Below, one piece after another: positions 46,001 to 61,000 of a stretch of DNA of 64,000 nucleotides. The stretch is from Membranipora membranacea. Taxonomy: Eukaryota > Bryozoa > Gymnolaemata > Cheilostomatida > Membraniporidae. The DNA lies in contig OU612068.1 in the NCBI GenBank assembly GCA_914767715.1, positions 13,330,001 to 13,394,000 on the forward strand. Reading direction: 5' to 3'. Below the pieces are notes generated by a model. It ran no database searches and was not told where the DNA came from. It worked only from the letters and a program-made list of their open reading frames with translations. Made by a program: the position numbers and the translations under genes. The first letter of the stretch is position 1. The number at the start of each line of letters is the position of its first letter.

Positions 46001-49000
46001 GCATTTAATGACAGGTACTTTTAACGCACTGAGCCTCAACCTACTTTTATATATCACATCATTAATTCACTAGGTATTCCTGCCACTGCTGGCGTTCAAC
46101 GATCAGAAGAACGCAATGCAGAGATCCCCTTCAGGATCGGCAGCTGGAAGCCGAACAATAGACAGGGCTGCTGCCGGTGGAGAGGGTAAGAGAATGGTGG
46201 AGCCAGCAAAACAAGCAGCGCTGAGAGATGAGTTCCTTATAGCTATGGATAAGTTCTCCGCTGGAATACACAGAACTATACAACAAATCGAAGGAGAGGT
46301 AAGGCATACTACATGACAACCAAATGATTAAAGGTTTCAAACCTCAGTAATCACTTTTCCAATAATACTCATGTTAAATCTCAATATGAACGAAATGCAT
46401 GGAACTACTGAATCATATAGGCTGTAAAAAGCTGTAATTCTTTCTATGACGATTAAGCCAGATTGCATTCACAAATACATTGCAATCGTAACTAAGTTAA
46501 GTCTTGATCTTGGTCAGAAGTATTGTATTAATACTAAATATTTGAAAGACAAATCATCTAATGATGTGCTGTTTTCTGTCTCAGGTTAAGCTTGAGATCC
46601 CCGAGTTTGATGTGAGCGATGATATGACAGCTAATCTAGCTAATGAAGATCTCATTGCTCTGGTAGAAGAAGTCTGCACCGTGTGGAACAGACAGATTAT
46701 GGACGCTCTCGATGGTCTCCTGAAGAAAACTCCCGAGGGTAAGCTACAGCATCATTAACTTATATATATCTATATATATATATTTACCTAATCACCATGT
46801 TTTCCCACTTATAACAAAAGCTTTGCTTAGCATGGACATGACTTATCTCAATCTAACCTCAACTTGATCGAGCCGGTATTAAAAGATAAGCACTGCTCTA
46901 TTGTATAATAAAACACTAGGCCTTGATGCATATCATATTGTTGGCTTTACTTTGACTATTTTTCATGGATCTTTATTGTTCCATCGTTTGTATACATTCA
47001 TCGTTGGAAAACATAGTAGCAAGTCAACTAATTTATTTTCAGGTAATGGCCCATTGGCTGAGATTGATTTCTGGAGAGACAGGAATGGTGCTCTCAGCGC
47101 TCTGGTAGAGCAGCTCAAACTCCCCAAGATAGCCCTAATTCTCGAAATGTATGCCAACATCGATAACGCTATAGAGTACCGCCGTGCTGATCTCAACAAG
47201 TATCACACGGAGGCCAAGGATAATGTCAGGTTCTTGTCTACCCTAGAGAGACATTTTAAGAACATCACCCACGGTGCCTCCTTCCAGACTGTCATTGATA
47301 CTCTCCCCTCTATGATGAATGCTCTCAGAATGGTTTGGATCATATCCAGACATTATAACAGGGATGAGAGGATGGTCCCACTCATGGAGAGGATTGCCTG
47401 GGTTCTAGCTGAGAGAGTAGCTAAAGTCATCCACGTCCCCACCCTCTTTGAGTAAGTTTTAGTGTTACACTCTCGCTTTCTGGCTTGCCCATATTAAAGA
47501 GAGCTTTGCTTCATTCAGACGCTATTAGGTTGCTCTAATAATTTAAACAGTTTGACATGAACACAGCTTCAAACCTAGGTAAACTTCTTTTTTTGTCATG
47601 TACTGTTTGTCATTTTAATCAGCATTGAGAATAAAGACTGTGTTTCTATTTCACTCAGTTTGACTATTGAGGAGGTGAAACAGAAGACAACAGAAGCTAA
47701 GGCTATGTTAGACACATGGCAGGATTCCTACATGGAGATGAGGGCTAAGATTGAGTCCTCAGGTCGGGACGCTCGTTGGGAGTTTGACAAGAGAAGATTG
47801 TTTGAGAGAACCAGCTACATGTCACAAATCTGTCAGAATCTGAAAGATATCGCTCAGGTAGGTTCAAACCTAGATTAGATAGCGCTAATTTTAACTCATA
47901 AAGAAAGCGTCTTAGTTAGCTTCGTGCCTGTGCATCTCCCAGTATTGCATTTCATCTTACTTTTGCATTATAATTTGAATGGAAAAGAAAATCTTGAAAT
48001 TAGAATTATCAAAATAATTCCATTCCTGTATTTCTAAAGAAATAAAATAAAAACGAACACCATGTTGCTTACTTGAATGCAGCAATTATATGAACAAACT
48101 TTTCATACTATCATAATTCACTTAATCAATCTATGGTGATCATCTTTCTACAGGTTCTGGAGGAGTTTTATAACATCTTTGGACCAGAGCTGAAGGCTGT
48201 AACTGGAGATCCTAAGAGAATCGAGGAAGTGCTGAAGAGAGTAGACGCTCTGGTGAAACCCCTCGCTGATCTCACCTTCGACCCCTTCTCGGTGAAATCT
48301 CAACTGAACTGGAAGAATGTAATGGATGCATTCAATAGGTAAGAATTCTTAAGTTAGATGTTATTGACCAATTCATTGCCATAATTTCATTGCTAGTTTC
48401 ATAATTATTTTATCAAAAGCAAATTTTGATAAAACTGAAAATAGAAATATGGCAATGAATTGAATTAACAAGTTGAACGGATGCTATGGGTTGCCTGTTC
48501 AAGTGCCAAGAGAGGATAACTTGATGTTACTTGAACTATGGTATGCTCGTTTTTTCAGAGAAGTGGCAGCTATTGAAAAGGAGGCCATTAACTTTATCGA
48601 TGAGTCTTTCAAGAAGCTGAGATCAGCACAGGGAGCGTTTGACTTACTACAGAAGTTCAAACATATCAGATCCCGACAAGCCATCAACAAACAGATGCTG
48701 ATGAAGTTTGATAACATTCTCGAGCGTTACGAAAAAGAGGTAAGTTTGTTATTGATGTAAAACTCTGTTGTTTCTAATTGAAAGGTTCATTTTTAGTTTT
48801 GATGAATTCTTTCTAATTCATATTTTGGTCTATACTTTAGTTGTGTTAACTAGTCATAGCATGTTTTTACTGCACACTTAATTGATGATTGGTTCTGTGT
48901 ACCATGTTGTATGATCATAGTCCCTCATATTTTTACAGTCTGTAAGTTCTTCAAGGTTTCAAAAACAGAGTAATGCTTGACCTGCTTCATTTAAGAATTT

Positions 49001-52000
49001 CCATTTACTGTTCAGTTATTTGCATTGCTGTTCATTGCTTCCTTGATGTGTTGAAATGAATGATAAATGTTGGATTTGACTTGACTGATTTTCTTTTCGC
49101 GTCTCTAGGTGAATATTATGGATATGCTGTACCAGGAGGGTAAGAATGCTCCACCACTGTTTAAGAACCAGCCACCAGTAGCCGGGTCAATCTTCTGGGA
49201 GAGATCTCTCTTCCTCAGAATGAAGAACACAATCATCAAGTTCCTCACAATGGATGAGATGATGCTGACAGAAAGGGGCAAAGCTGTAAGTCATATATCT
49301 ATGACACATTTTGATAATATTATGCCAACAATGGTGCTTTACCCTAATGTCTTAAATCGCCAACATACGCTATGATGTGGATTTTCGACAACAAGCTATC
49401 CTTTACCTTCCTAAATCCATTAGACAATGTTGCATAATAAGCTCTAATATACAGTCAAAAACTGTGTTTATTTGTCACAATACAAGTACCAAGTGTTGTC
49501 AATGAATATAACTGACATTATTCTCAGTGATTGAAATATCTTTGCAAGCGCGGTAGCTAACTGACAGCGTTGATTTACGATACCTTCCCTGCTCTATGAT
49601 GCTTAGAAATGTGTTGCTCATTTTCACAGGCTCGAGCAAAGTACCTGAGCGTGGCGCGTCAGATGAAAGAGTACGAGGACGTCAAGTATGCAGAGTGGAG
49701 AGATCATGTTGAGCAGGTGCTCCCAGGATTACTCAAGCGTAACCTGCTTGTCAAACCACCTGCTGTGGTGGAGACTCTGGCTCTATCTCAGTCCCCTCAT
49801 CCTCCCAAACCTCCGAGTGAGGATAAGCCAAGGTCTGCTTCTACACGCCGATCAGGGGGTAAGTTTACATATGAGACTAAGTCCAGAATTTGGCGTTGAT
49901 TCAGGCACACTTGATCAGGCACTGACCTCTAAAGTACAGCATCATAATGTGATTCTCCTATCTCTAGTCTCATGCCTCACTATGGAGTGAAAGTGAGAGG
50001 GATGTCATTAAGGAATGACAATAGAAAACAAGTTCAGGCAAACAAGGTCTCAGCACCGAGTTTTGCAAAAATTAAGATAGCAAGATTCCTTTCTGGCAAC
50101 GATGGTCTTACTCTTCAAGACTAAGACTATTCCGAGTGCTCCAAACTGTACATCAAAGAAAGCATACTATTCAGATGATGGCATCCTTCAGATTGATGAG
50201 CCAATTAGGCTGCTCCTTGTGTGACTATAGAATATTGCCATTGATATCTCATGTGATTATCTGACAGTGCGAACACCAGTTCCTATAGTAGAGGTCATTG
50301 CACCTGAGGAGAGTTCTGAAGTCAATGGTACATAGTTGTGTTGTTTGATGATAATCTTCTGACTGAGTGAATCTAACATCTTGTTGTTTCCCCAAAACTC
50401 TAACCTCGTTATCTAACTGTTGTTTTATAAGGAAGGATAACTATCCAAAATAGACTATGCAATGAATGTTGCTGGGCTTACTTCTAATAGTTTGTCTATT
50501 TACCTTTTTTAGACCTTTGAGACTTTTTATATTATAACCCTTTATCACATATTTAACGCATGTGTAGTTTTTCTCAAATACTACCTAGTTACAAAATTCG
50601 ATACCCCCAAGAATTGTCCAAAAATTTGAATGTTTTGTAATTGTACTCCCTGTCTCTCAAATTCCTTAAGAGTAACTGAACATGACAATGTAACTTAAAT
50701 GATGCCGGTCTGAGTTCATTGTTTCTAGCCTTTTAGCTCAAACAATTTGATGTCCCCTGGCAAATATATATATAGTATAGGCCCTTAAAACAACCCTCTG
50801 CGCGTCTCACCTAGGCTGTGTTAAATGGTTTCAGACTGCAGTGCATTAAGAATCTAACACACAGTTTGTATATAACAGTTTGTTGCACATGTTTGTTGTT
50901 GTTGATGTGTTTGCAGTGATGGCAGTGTCTAAAGTTGGCTCTGAACAGGGTACTTATCTACCACCACTTGATCCACCTATGGGTAACTATTATATATTAT
51001 CACTGACTTTTCTCTTAATCTGATAATATTGATCGCTATGATATGATAAGAAAAATTGTTTTGGTATTGCTTTATTTTCATTTCTCTATCAAACCAAGGG
51101 CGATAACATTGTGCTCGTTTTACTCAATATAAATGTTGCCATTGTTAAAAATTTCATATAACACTGAAAAAAGCTTTTTGAGCGTATCTGGGTCCGGGAT
51201 ATTTAAACGCCATTCTAAATGAAACTGATTGGTAGCTGACTGCTTTATGACACAGTTTTCACAATATATAAACTGTAAAAGGTGATGACTAAGGTTCTGC
51301 TGTCTGCACTACTCCTATTACTCACTACTAACTTGCTGCTTAAATAAATCTGTGCCTAACATGGTATATAATAACACAATATCAATAAGATTCAGATTTT
51401 GACATACATTAAGATCTACAATAATAATTGCGAGTCTTTCAGTAGCTACTACAAATTCCAGATGAAAAGGCGATTGGATCAAGATCCAACAAACTTAAGC
51501 TTTTGCAGTAGGCCCAGGTCTTTTTACTTCTTTATTTTAAACTTTACCTTTCGTTCTTAATTTTTCTTTTTTTAAATTTGTTCGAATTTGGAATATGACT
51601 TGTTGACGAAAAGTGATGTGAACCTCGACGTATTTCTATCACAGAGAAGAAGATTCGTTATGTTGTGGATTTTGATCGTGAGATATCAGAGATTCTCACA
51701 GAGACTAAGATGATGGAGAACCTGGGTTTCCCCGTTCCCGAGATCGCTCGTAACGTCGCGCTACAGGAGGACAAGTATATACAATATGTGGACGGCCTGA
51801 AGAACATGCTGAAGAGATATCACAATGTACTACACTCTCTGGATCACGCCGAGGTACATCATAAACATTCTGTTACCTTATACCCTAGATATATGTGGTT
51901 GGTCCGCCCAATTTTGTGATCAATGAATACTTTGGTCTGTATTATTGTGTTGTCAAAGTATACTAATGCATTTGTATCAAAGTTGAATTTCCAATTGTGT

Positions 52001-55000
52001 CTTGAAAGGATATCATATGTTTTACAAAGATGTTTCCACATGGGTCTTATGATAATCACTATATTTGTAAGATTTCAGTATCAAAATTTGCTTTTCAGTA
52101 TACTTTTAGGTGATTTTTTATACTGAAATACTATAATACACTTATATAAATATATAGCTGTACAATCAATGCTAGTTGTTTTTATCTCCCTTACATAGAC
52201 ACTGCTTCTGGATGATCACCTGAAGGAGTTGAGACGATGTATCAGACCAGGAGCTTCTCGTCATAACTGGAGTACCCTCGGAGTGTTTGACTTTATCGCC
52301 AAATGTAACAACAGCATCGGCAAGTTTGAGTCTCTTGTTCATCAGATACAGAAGAACGCTAATGACATCAAAGATAGGCTCAGTGCTATGGAGGCAACAA
52401 ATCTGTTCAGAGAACCGGAGAAAAAGTTTGATCAGCTGCCTTCCTGCAAGGTGAGGAACGCTGGGCTGTAATGATTTTTTCTTTTCACTCTGACTTTTTT
52501 CTCACTTGAAAAGTTTTTGAAGTTCATCATTCAAATTTAATGCTAATTTAATGATTTAATGATTCAATTTAATGATAATTTATATTGTTGTGTTGACCAA
52601 CCGTTTAAAGTAAAGGTGTTTGTTGACTAACCTGTCATCTGTTCGGATAATATTTGGGTTACTGCATTAACTTGTGACATTTACCCCTACTGTTGTCACA
52701 CTATGGGTTTGTTGATATTGGAATTCAATCATATGACACTCTTCATGACTTTGTAGGAGTTGTTTGAGCATGTTGAGTTTGAGCGGACCAAGGAATATGA
52801 GAGCATTGCTCTAAGATACAAGGCTATTGGTCCACTGCTGATAAAGATGGAGGGTCTGGTGACTCACTCAAACAGTGGGAAGAATCCTAAGCTACAACAG
52901 TACTATTCCCACTGGGAAAGGAGAATATACCAGTCTATTACCACTGTGAGTTCTGTTACATATGTATGCTTTGATTGATGCGATTATAATTGAGCGTTCA
53001 TCTAGAATCTAGATAGTAAAAGATATTTCAAGGGTCCTTTTACATTGGCTTTTAAGAGAGGAGACTCACAAATGGTTGGGTCTTCCAAGTTTGCCTATCT
53101 AGGCATACTGGGAATGATAGTAGATCTCAAAGTGAACTGATACTGATAATATGCAACGCTCTAATTTGATAAACTCTGCAAAACTACTCAGACTAAATGA
53201 CATCATTATTCATCTAGATATCATTCCTTTTGTAATCCTTTGTTACTCTCTTGCTGATTACAGATGATAATTCGTAATCTGAAGCACTTCAATGCTACAA
53301 TCCAGGGAGACAGACCGCTGTTCCAGATTGATACCCTGTTGGCTGCACCAGATGTGGTCCTACACCCAGCAGCTAATGAAGTGTATAAGATGGTTCTACA
53401 GAGTGTCCGGGACTGTGTGGAAGGGTAGGTCATATTGGTGTAATGTAGGTATAGCTATTCTGGCTGTGTGTCAATTTTTGTATTTATGTCATTGGTAATA
53501 TCAAAGTTATATATGAGCGAAGACAGGGGAGCACGACCTGTGGCTCCATTGCCACTTTCTTTCTATCTGCTTATCTATTAAAAACAACCAAAATCACTTT
53601 TTGACTGCTCACTAAGCGATAATTTGGCAACTCAGTATTTGTTTCTTTCCTGATCACACTAAAGATTTACTTCGGCCCATTTGATCGATGTTGTTATGAT
53701 TGTATAATTTTTTGTTTTCACAGTACTAAGATCTTCCCACGTTGGATGCACGGTACCTGTATCGAGTGTCCTCCTCAGAAGGTGGATGGAGATGATGAGC
53801 CTTACGTGTTCAGCTTCTTCACTGATATATCTGTGGATCCTGTCATCATAGAGCTGGTTCAGCTCATCCAAACCAACATCAAGAAAACTCTGACAGAACT
53901 CACCAAATACCTGCAGAGATGGAAGAAATTCAGACAGATCTGGATCTCTGATAAGGTATACCGTGGCTCAGGTCATTTTTCGTATGAGGAATAAGGAAAA
54001 ATTCTCGTTGTGAATAAATGAACGCGTTATTTTAAATAAAGAAGTGTTTGTTAGGAAATATTCACCTTATGAAGCTGAAAAAAAAAATTGTGAAGCTGTA
54101 GTTCCCAGATACTTGTTATATATACTTATCAATTGTCATAATATAACATGCCACTTTTTTCTCCCATGTAGTTGGATTCCCACAGAGATAATAGGTCATC
54201 TCACAACATCATATAGTGTCAACCCATCGCAGATTTGATTGACAAATTTCATTTTCCTTCTTTGTCAACAGGAAGCCAAATAATGTACACCTCACTTCTT
54301 TCATTTGCAGCAAGCTAAAGCGGATAAGTGGTTTAGTAAGGAGCCATCAATCGTCAATTTTGACGACAGATTCCAGTTCTATCAGAAGATTAGCGAGGAG
54401 ATTGAGAAGATGCCTGTGGTAAAGGAGCAGGAATGTATAACTCTACACATGAGCAGTCTGCAACATTCTGTAGAGCAGCACGTCGTACAGTGGGTCAACA
54501 TCTACGGCAAACTACTACATACATCGGCATCTACCAACCTCTTCTCTCTCAGGGATGAGATAGAGGTAATAAACTTTGACCCTTACTCTAGTTGGGCCCT
54601 TAAGAACTTAGTCGTTATATTTTTAATGATGGTAGTTGTCCCCCAAACCAAGATAAGATTCTTAAGTGAAGTTGAGATGAGATTTAATCATTAAACGTCA
54701 CTTGGAGGTCAGATGGGGAATCATGATGTCAGCCCTAACAAGTAACAATGGACACAGAAACTGAGTAGCCATCTCTGTATCGATGTCTATGATCCTTTCA
54801 CTTCATCAAATTGATTTTTGTATATTATAGAAACGCTCAGATGACTTACAAAGGGTGCCGACAACACTAGAAGACCTGAAGTTTGTCCTCGGCACAATCT
54901 CTGATATTAAGACTCAGTCTCTGGAAGTGGAGACCAGAATCAGAGACATCAAAGAGAGATACAGATGTATCGTCAACTATAACCTGCCTGTAAGTACTTC

Positions 55001-58000
55001 ACTTGGTTATATGTATATGTATATATCTATATCAATGTTAATGTCAGCTCAACAAGTTATTTTTAATTTATTTTAATAATGAAATTTTAGAAAACCTCAA
55101 TAAATAAATCATATAATTGGTAAAACTACTATTAATCTGCTAAGTCGAACCTAAGAGGCCGCTAATTTATAGGCAACCATTGCACATCACAGTTTATCAT
55201 GTCAAATGTCCTGAGAGTTTGTCCCGCTTCACTTTGTTTCTCCCTTATGTTTTGTATATTTTTTTATCAAAACTGGTTGTGAAATAGCTTACGTCATAGA
55301 CTTAATAATAAGGTCACTATACGGAGCATTGGCACTGAGGCATTTAATTGTGGGTAACGTAACGACATTGGAAGGTGTAGTAGCATTGGTGTTATCATTG
55401 ACTTGCAGCTCATATACCAGGTTTTTTGTTGATAACTCGATCAATTTGGATCGGATTTTTAGTTTGAAAATTACAATTTCAATTTTTTGAAGAAGACAAG
55501 ATGCTGCTGATTGTGAGGCAATTTCAGTTTGAAAATCCGATCACAATAGATCGAGTTATGAACGAAAAACCTGGATTATGGACAGCTAATCAATGATAAC
55601 ACCTATGCTACTTCACCTTCCAATGACGTCACGTTGCGCAACAATTAAGTGCCTCACTCCAGCTGTATATTGTGTCCTGTCTAGGTTTATTATTAAGTCT
55701 TATGTTATCGATGAATGATCTAAATTTAATATTTTGACCCATATCATTTACTGGTTTCGATATCTGTGTGCTTTTACAGGTTACTGAGGAAGAGAAGACC
55801 CTGGTAGAGTCTATGTGGACAAAGTGGGAAGATCTTGCTCTGCAGAGTAAGAATGTCGATGCCAGCCTCGTTGTGGTAAAGAAGAAGTTCACAGAGATTA
55901 CACTGATTCAGATTGGAGACTTTGGCGGAGAAGTCAGCAAATTCCAGGAGAAGTTTAAGATGTACGGACCTGGAGCTGTCGGGCGAGATCTTGATAAGGG
56001 TAAGCCCAGCATATAATGCTCAGAAATTATGAACATTTTCTCACCCAAAACAGTTTACAAAAGCTTGACTTGCTTTGTTAACGAACTGAACTTTCAAATA
56101 TGCCTACTGTGTCTTAGACAGAATTTTAGACCTCAAATTGTGACAAACTGCGCTGACAGCAATTGAATAGAGATTAAATTTCTAAGGATGAGTTCTTATA
56201 TATAGTATATGTAAACTTTATTTTTGGAAAATACTCATTCATTGAGAATGTTTTACAGAATAACCAAACAAAAGTGAAAAGAAAAAAAACAAAGTCACAA
56301 AGATGTTAAGCATAATTGAGGAGAAATATTAATCAAACACTTATCTTTCACTACTAAGAATTTAAAACATCATCGCTGTATAAGTTGATAAGCCTCCTCT
56401 CACACATGTAGGTATGGAGTTGATGAAGACATTCAAGGAGGAGTTGAGTAAGTTTGAAGCTGAACAGAGGGAGTTGTCTAATGCTGAGAAGTTATTTGAC
56501 CTACCGATTACTCAGTACCAGGAGCTTCACACCTGTCAGAGAGATATGAAAGCTTTCGACCAGATCTACCAAATCTATGAAGACCAGAAGGTAAAAGAGA
56601 TTTTCTCAGCAACATCCCATAACTAATCTAAGATCAAAAACTGTGAGTTGCGCTCCTAATAATGAGGCTTTCGAGCGTGTGCGGGGAGGATGACACTGCC
56701 ACCACTTGAATGCCTCATTATAGGTAACGCAATCACCGAAATAGATGTAGGCTTTAAAAGAAACCAAGCCTAGAGTTACAAGACTAATCACAACAGACTC
56801 AAATAATTATGGTGTCATTTATAAGATTTCCCTTGAATTTCCAGGAAACATTGTGTGTCGTGATGAGCAACAAGTTCATATATAACTCCACAATTCTGCT
56901 GACAAACTTGCTTACCCAAAGTAAATTATGATACTCTGAAACTGTGCATTACATTCATTCATTTTGATTTCTGGTTTACAGAAAGCTAGAGAGCAGTGGT
57001 CTGAGACTCTATGGGCCAATCTTAATGTCAATGTTCTGTCTGATGGTATCGATACATACATGAAGAACTTGAGAAAGCTGCCCCGTGATGTGAAGAACAT
57101 GCCAGTGGCTCGTATGCTGGACGAGGTGATGAAAGAGTTCAGAGACTCCCTGCCTCTCTTCATGGACCTAAAACATGAAGCTCTGAGAACAAGGCATTGG
57201 AATGATCTGATGAAAAAGACTGGACAATCCTTTGAGATGAACCCAGACACCTTCACCCTGGCCAACATCTTCGCCATGGAACTGCACAGATTCAACGAGG
57301 CTATCGGTGAAATCGTCACTGCAGCTACCAAAGAGCTCAGTATTGAGAAGGTAAGATTTCAACTGTATGAATCTTTAATTAAAACATGTTCTGTCTGAGA
57401 TCTGAATGCATCATCTTATTCCACAAACTGGACCCATTACTCAATGTGTGTGATACCTAAAGACCCCTCTAAATGCACCCGTTAGTTTAGGTGAATTCAC
57501 AGATTGACAGCTTGAGGCTGACAGAGGGATAGACTGTTAATCAACTGTTTTGGTTGTTGTGAATGTGATGTGTTTGACAACTGGACACTGTTGTCGAAGA
57601 TTTTGACAGTGGTCAAAATAGAATACTGTTAACCACATGTTTAATGGTAATTACAGGGAGTGAAAGAAGTTGAGGAGACTTGGCAGTCAATGAAGTTTAT
57701 TGTGGTGAAGTACACAAAGGGTACATCAGATAGAGGCTATATACTCGGGGCTGTAGATGAGATCCTTCAGATGCTCGACGATAACGCCATGAACCTTCAG
57801 TCCATGTCGGCGTCACGCTTCATTGGTCCTTTTATGAACAATGTCCAGAACTGGGAGAAGAGTCTCTCACTCATCAGTGAAGTTCTTGATGTAAGTATTG
57901 TACGGTTTTTACTCTGTCAGTATGATAGCTAAAATTATAACAATAAGTTATCTATCATCATCACACTAAATTTGTGGCACAATAACTCAATAATGGAATG

Positions 58001-61000
58001 TCTCTAATTGTTTTCTAGCTGCCAGTTTTGGCCCAATATGCCATGAAGGGGAATATCTCATGCTTCAATGTTCTGATAATACCAGTAAATGATAACAATC
58101 AAGAGGTTGACTGAGATTCCTCCGCTGTTTTTTCTAAATAAAATTCAATGTGGGAATCTTTTTGATACACCTCGCTCATGTTGATAGCCCCTCACAACTC
58201 AATAATGTCTATTCATATGGAATAAATGGATAAGAGAGCACTATCTAGCCTTGCATGGCCTATTGGTTAAAACTGTGGTGTGCAGAGTCATGTGCTATTG
58301 GTTAACATTGTATATTTTTTATTATACCTCAGTGAAATGAATCCCCTCTTATTGCTCTCGGTGTATTACTGTGTGTGTTTCTGCTGGCAGGTCTGGATGT
58401 TAGTACAAAGGAAGTGGATGTACCTGGAAGGAATCTTTATAGGAGGTGACATCAGATCTCAGCTTCCAGAAGAAGCTAAAAAGTTTGACCAGATCGATAA
58501 AACATTCAAAGGCATCATGAATGATACTTTCAAACAACCCAACATCAAGATAGGTATGTCATCAGGGTTGTGGTGTCAAAGGTCAACTGGCTGATCAGAC
58601 TTATAGTTTAGTGTTAGTAAATTGTTTGAATATTTATTTTCATAAGAGTCATTCAGAAAAAATTGTTGTACTAAAGAATAAGAAATGCAAGAATGATACT
58701 CAAATTATGATACTATGAGCTTTAAACAAAAAATTACTATTTGCTACCTAGTTATATAGGAAATTTATCTCATCTTTCAGCTTGTCATGCCAGTAATCGT
58801 CTGCAGGATCTTGAGTTGATCAGTGAGGGATTGGAGAAATGTCAGAAATCACTGAATGACTACCTCGACTCGAAGCGTAACGCTTTCCCAAGATTCTTCT
58901 TCATATCAGATGATGAGTTGCTGAGTATTCTGGGTAGCAGTGATCCTGAATGTGTACAGGAGCATATGATCAAGGTTTGTAAAAAGAGCTATAAATGTCC
59001 ATTTAATCCAACATGAAAGGTATTCACTGCCTCCTGCCCTCACTCTTAGTGTATTCATTTTGCAACTTTGTATCAGGGATATGTCATGAGTAGAACGTAA
59101 GTCAGGACAAAAATTCACTTGCTAGCATCCATATATCATATAAGCAGTCAGCAGTCTAGACTAGACTTTTAATCTGGTGAGGCAGTTATATCTTGTACTC
59201 ATAGTCTGTACTGTCATGATGTGGGAGATTGAAACTGCATTGTAAGTGTTTGATATTGTATTGCATGTGTTTGATATTGCATTTGTATGTGTTTGATATT
59301 GCATTTGCATGTGTTTGATATTGCATTTGCATGTGTTTGATATTGCATTATATACATTTTATATTGCATTATAGATGTTCGTTATTGCATTGTGTTTGAT
59401 TGTAGATGTTTGATAACATAGCTGCTCTGAAGTTCAGTAAGAACCAGAGTAATAACGAGGTCACCGCTCTGGGTATGGTATCAGCTGAGAAGGAAGAGAT
59501 GGAGTATAAAACTGCAGTAGCGGCTGAGGGTAGAGTGGAGGACTGGATGACCGAAATGCTGAATGAGATGAGAAGAACTAACCGACTCATCACCAAAGAG
59601 GCTATATTCTACTACGGCGCTAACGACAAAACGAGGTATGTCACAAGAAAAACTAGCCTTATCTCAAAAGCCCTTTTTGTTTTGTTTGGGTGGCCTTTGA
59701 GATAGGGCTTAGAAAAACAGGTTATTCCAGTAATTAAAAACGTCTTCTTTTATGTACTAGAAGACCAAGTTTGCACGATGAGCACAAAAAGTCAGCTTTG
59801 TGCATATTCTTACATTATCATGACGATTATTGTATTTATCTGATTAGCTACTGTAGCAGACCCAGGTAAATGAATGCCATCTCTATGAATATAGACGCTC
59901 ATTTTATTATTTTTCAATCAGTTTACTGTCGCGTACTATTTATCAATACCGTCTATATCATTTGTTCTAGCTGTCATGTGACGTTGTTACTGTCTATCGG
60001 TCTTATGAATGAGGCATCATGTCTATTAAAGCATCCATGAAATAAAGCTTTAAATAATCAGAGGGACTGATCCACCTTATAGCTTCAATGCCTCATAACA
60101 CAGTTTCTGGTGGTCAATTATAGCTGGAGAAACGGCTTTGATAATCCCAAACTTAATTTCACGTATGCTTTAAGCTAACTAATACACAAATATGTTATCT
60201 TGTGGCCTCTTCCTTCAGGAACGACTGGATGAAGTCATACCAGGGTATGGTGGTCCTAGCTGGTAATCAGATCTGGTGGACCTGGGAAGTAGAAGATGTC
60301 TTCCATAAGGCTAAGAAAGGAGGAAAAACTGCCATGAAGGTAAGATTGTCTGGATTTTTTAAAAATATTTCACTGTGTTCACAATCAGACCAGGGGGCTG
60401 AGTTGAAAATATGTCATGAGAAACAAATACAGATTTACAGAATAGTGAACTCAATTACCCTTGGTAATTACAACTGAAGTTTTAATCATTTGAGCTGCTA
60501 CTTCAATAACTTCAAAAAGTGTTCAGTTATTTTCTAATTCCTGGAATATTTGAGACCTTTTTGTCAGGAAATTTAAGAGCTGCAACTGAGAGGAGAAGAT
60601 GAAAGTGACTTAACTTTGATAAATTGCAGTGCTAGGACATATATATATATATTAAAACCATTATTGTTCCTGTAGGATTATGCTAAGAAGCTGCACAAAC
60701 AGATCGGTGACCTTGTAGTTGAGGTCAGATCCCCGCTCAGTAAGAACGACAGAGCCAAGTTTAACTCTGTACTCATTATTGATGTGCATGCTCGTGACAT
60801 CATTGACTCCTTCGTCAGAGACAGGTTAGCAGTTCACTTTGAGATATTATTTATGAAAATATTCTGGTGGACTAAGAATATCTAATATAATATCGTCACA
60901 CAGTATGAAAGCACTGAAAATAAAATAAAGTTCTGTTTGGAAGAGCATCTTAATTAACCAATACATTATCAATAGATTATATCTATTAGTAGTAAATGAA

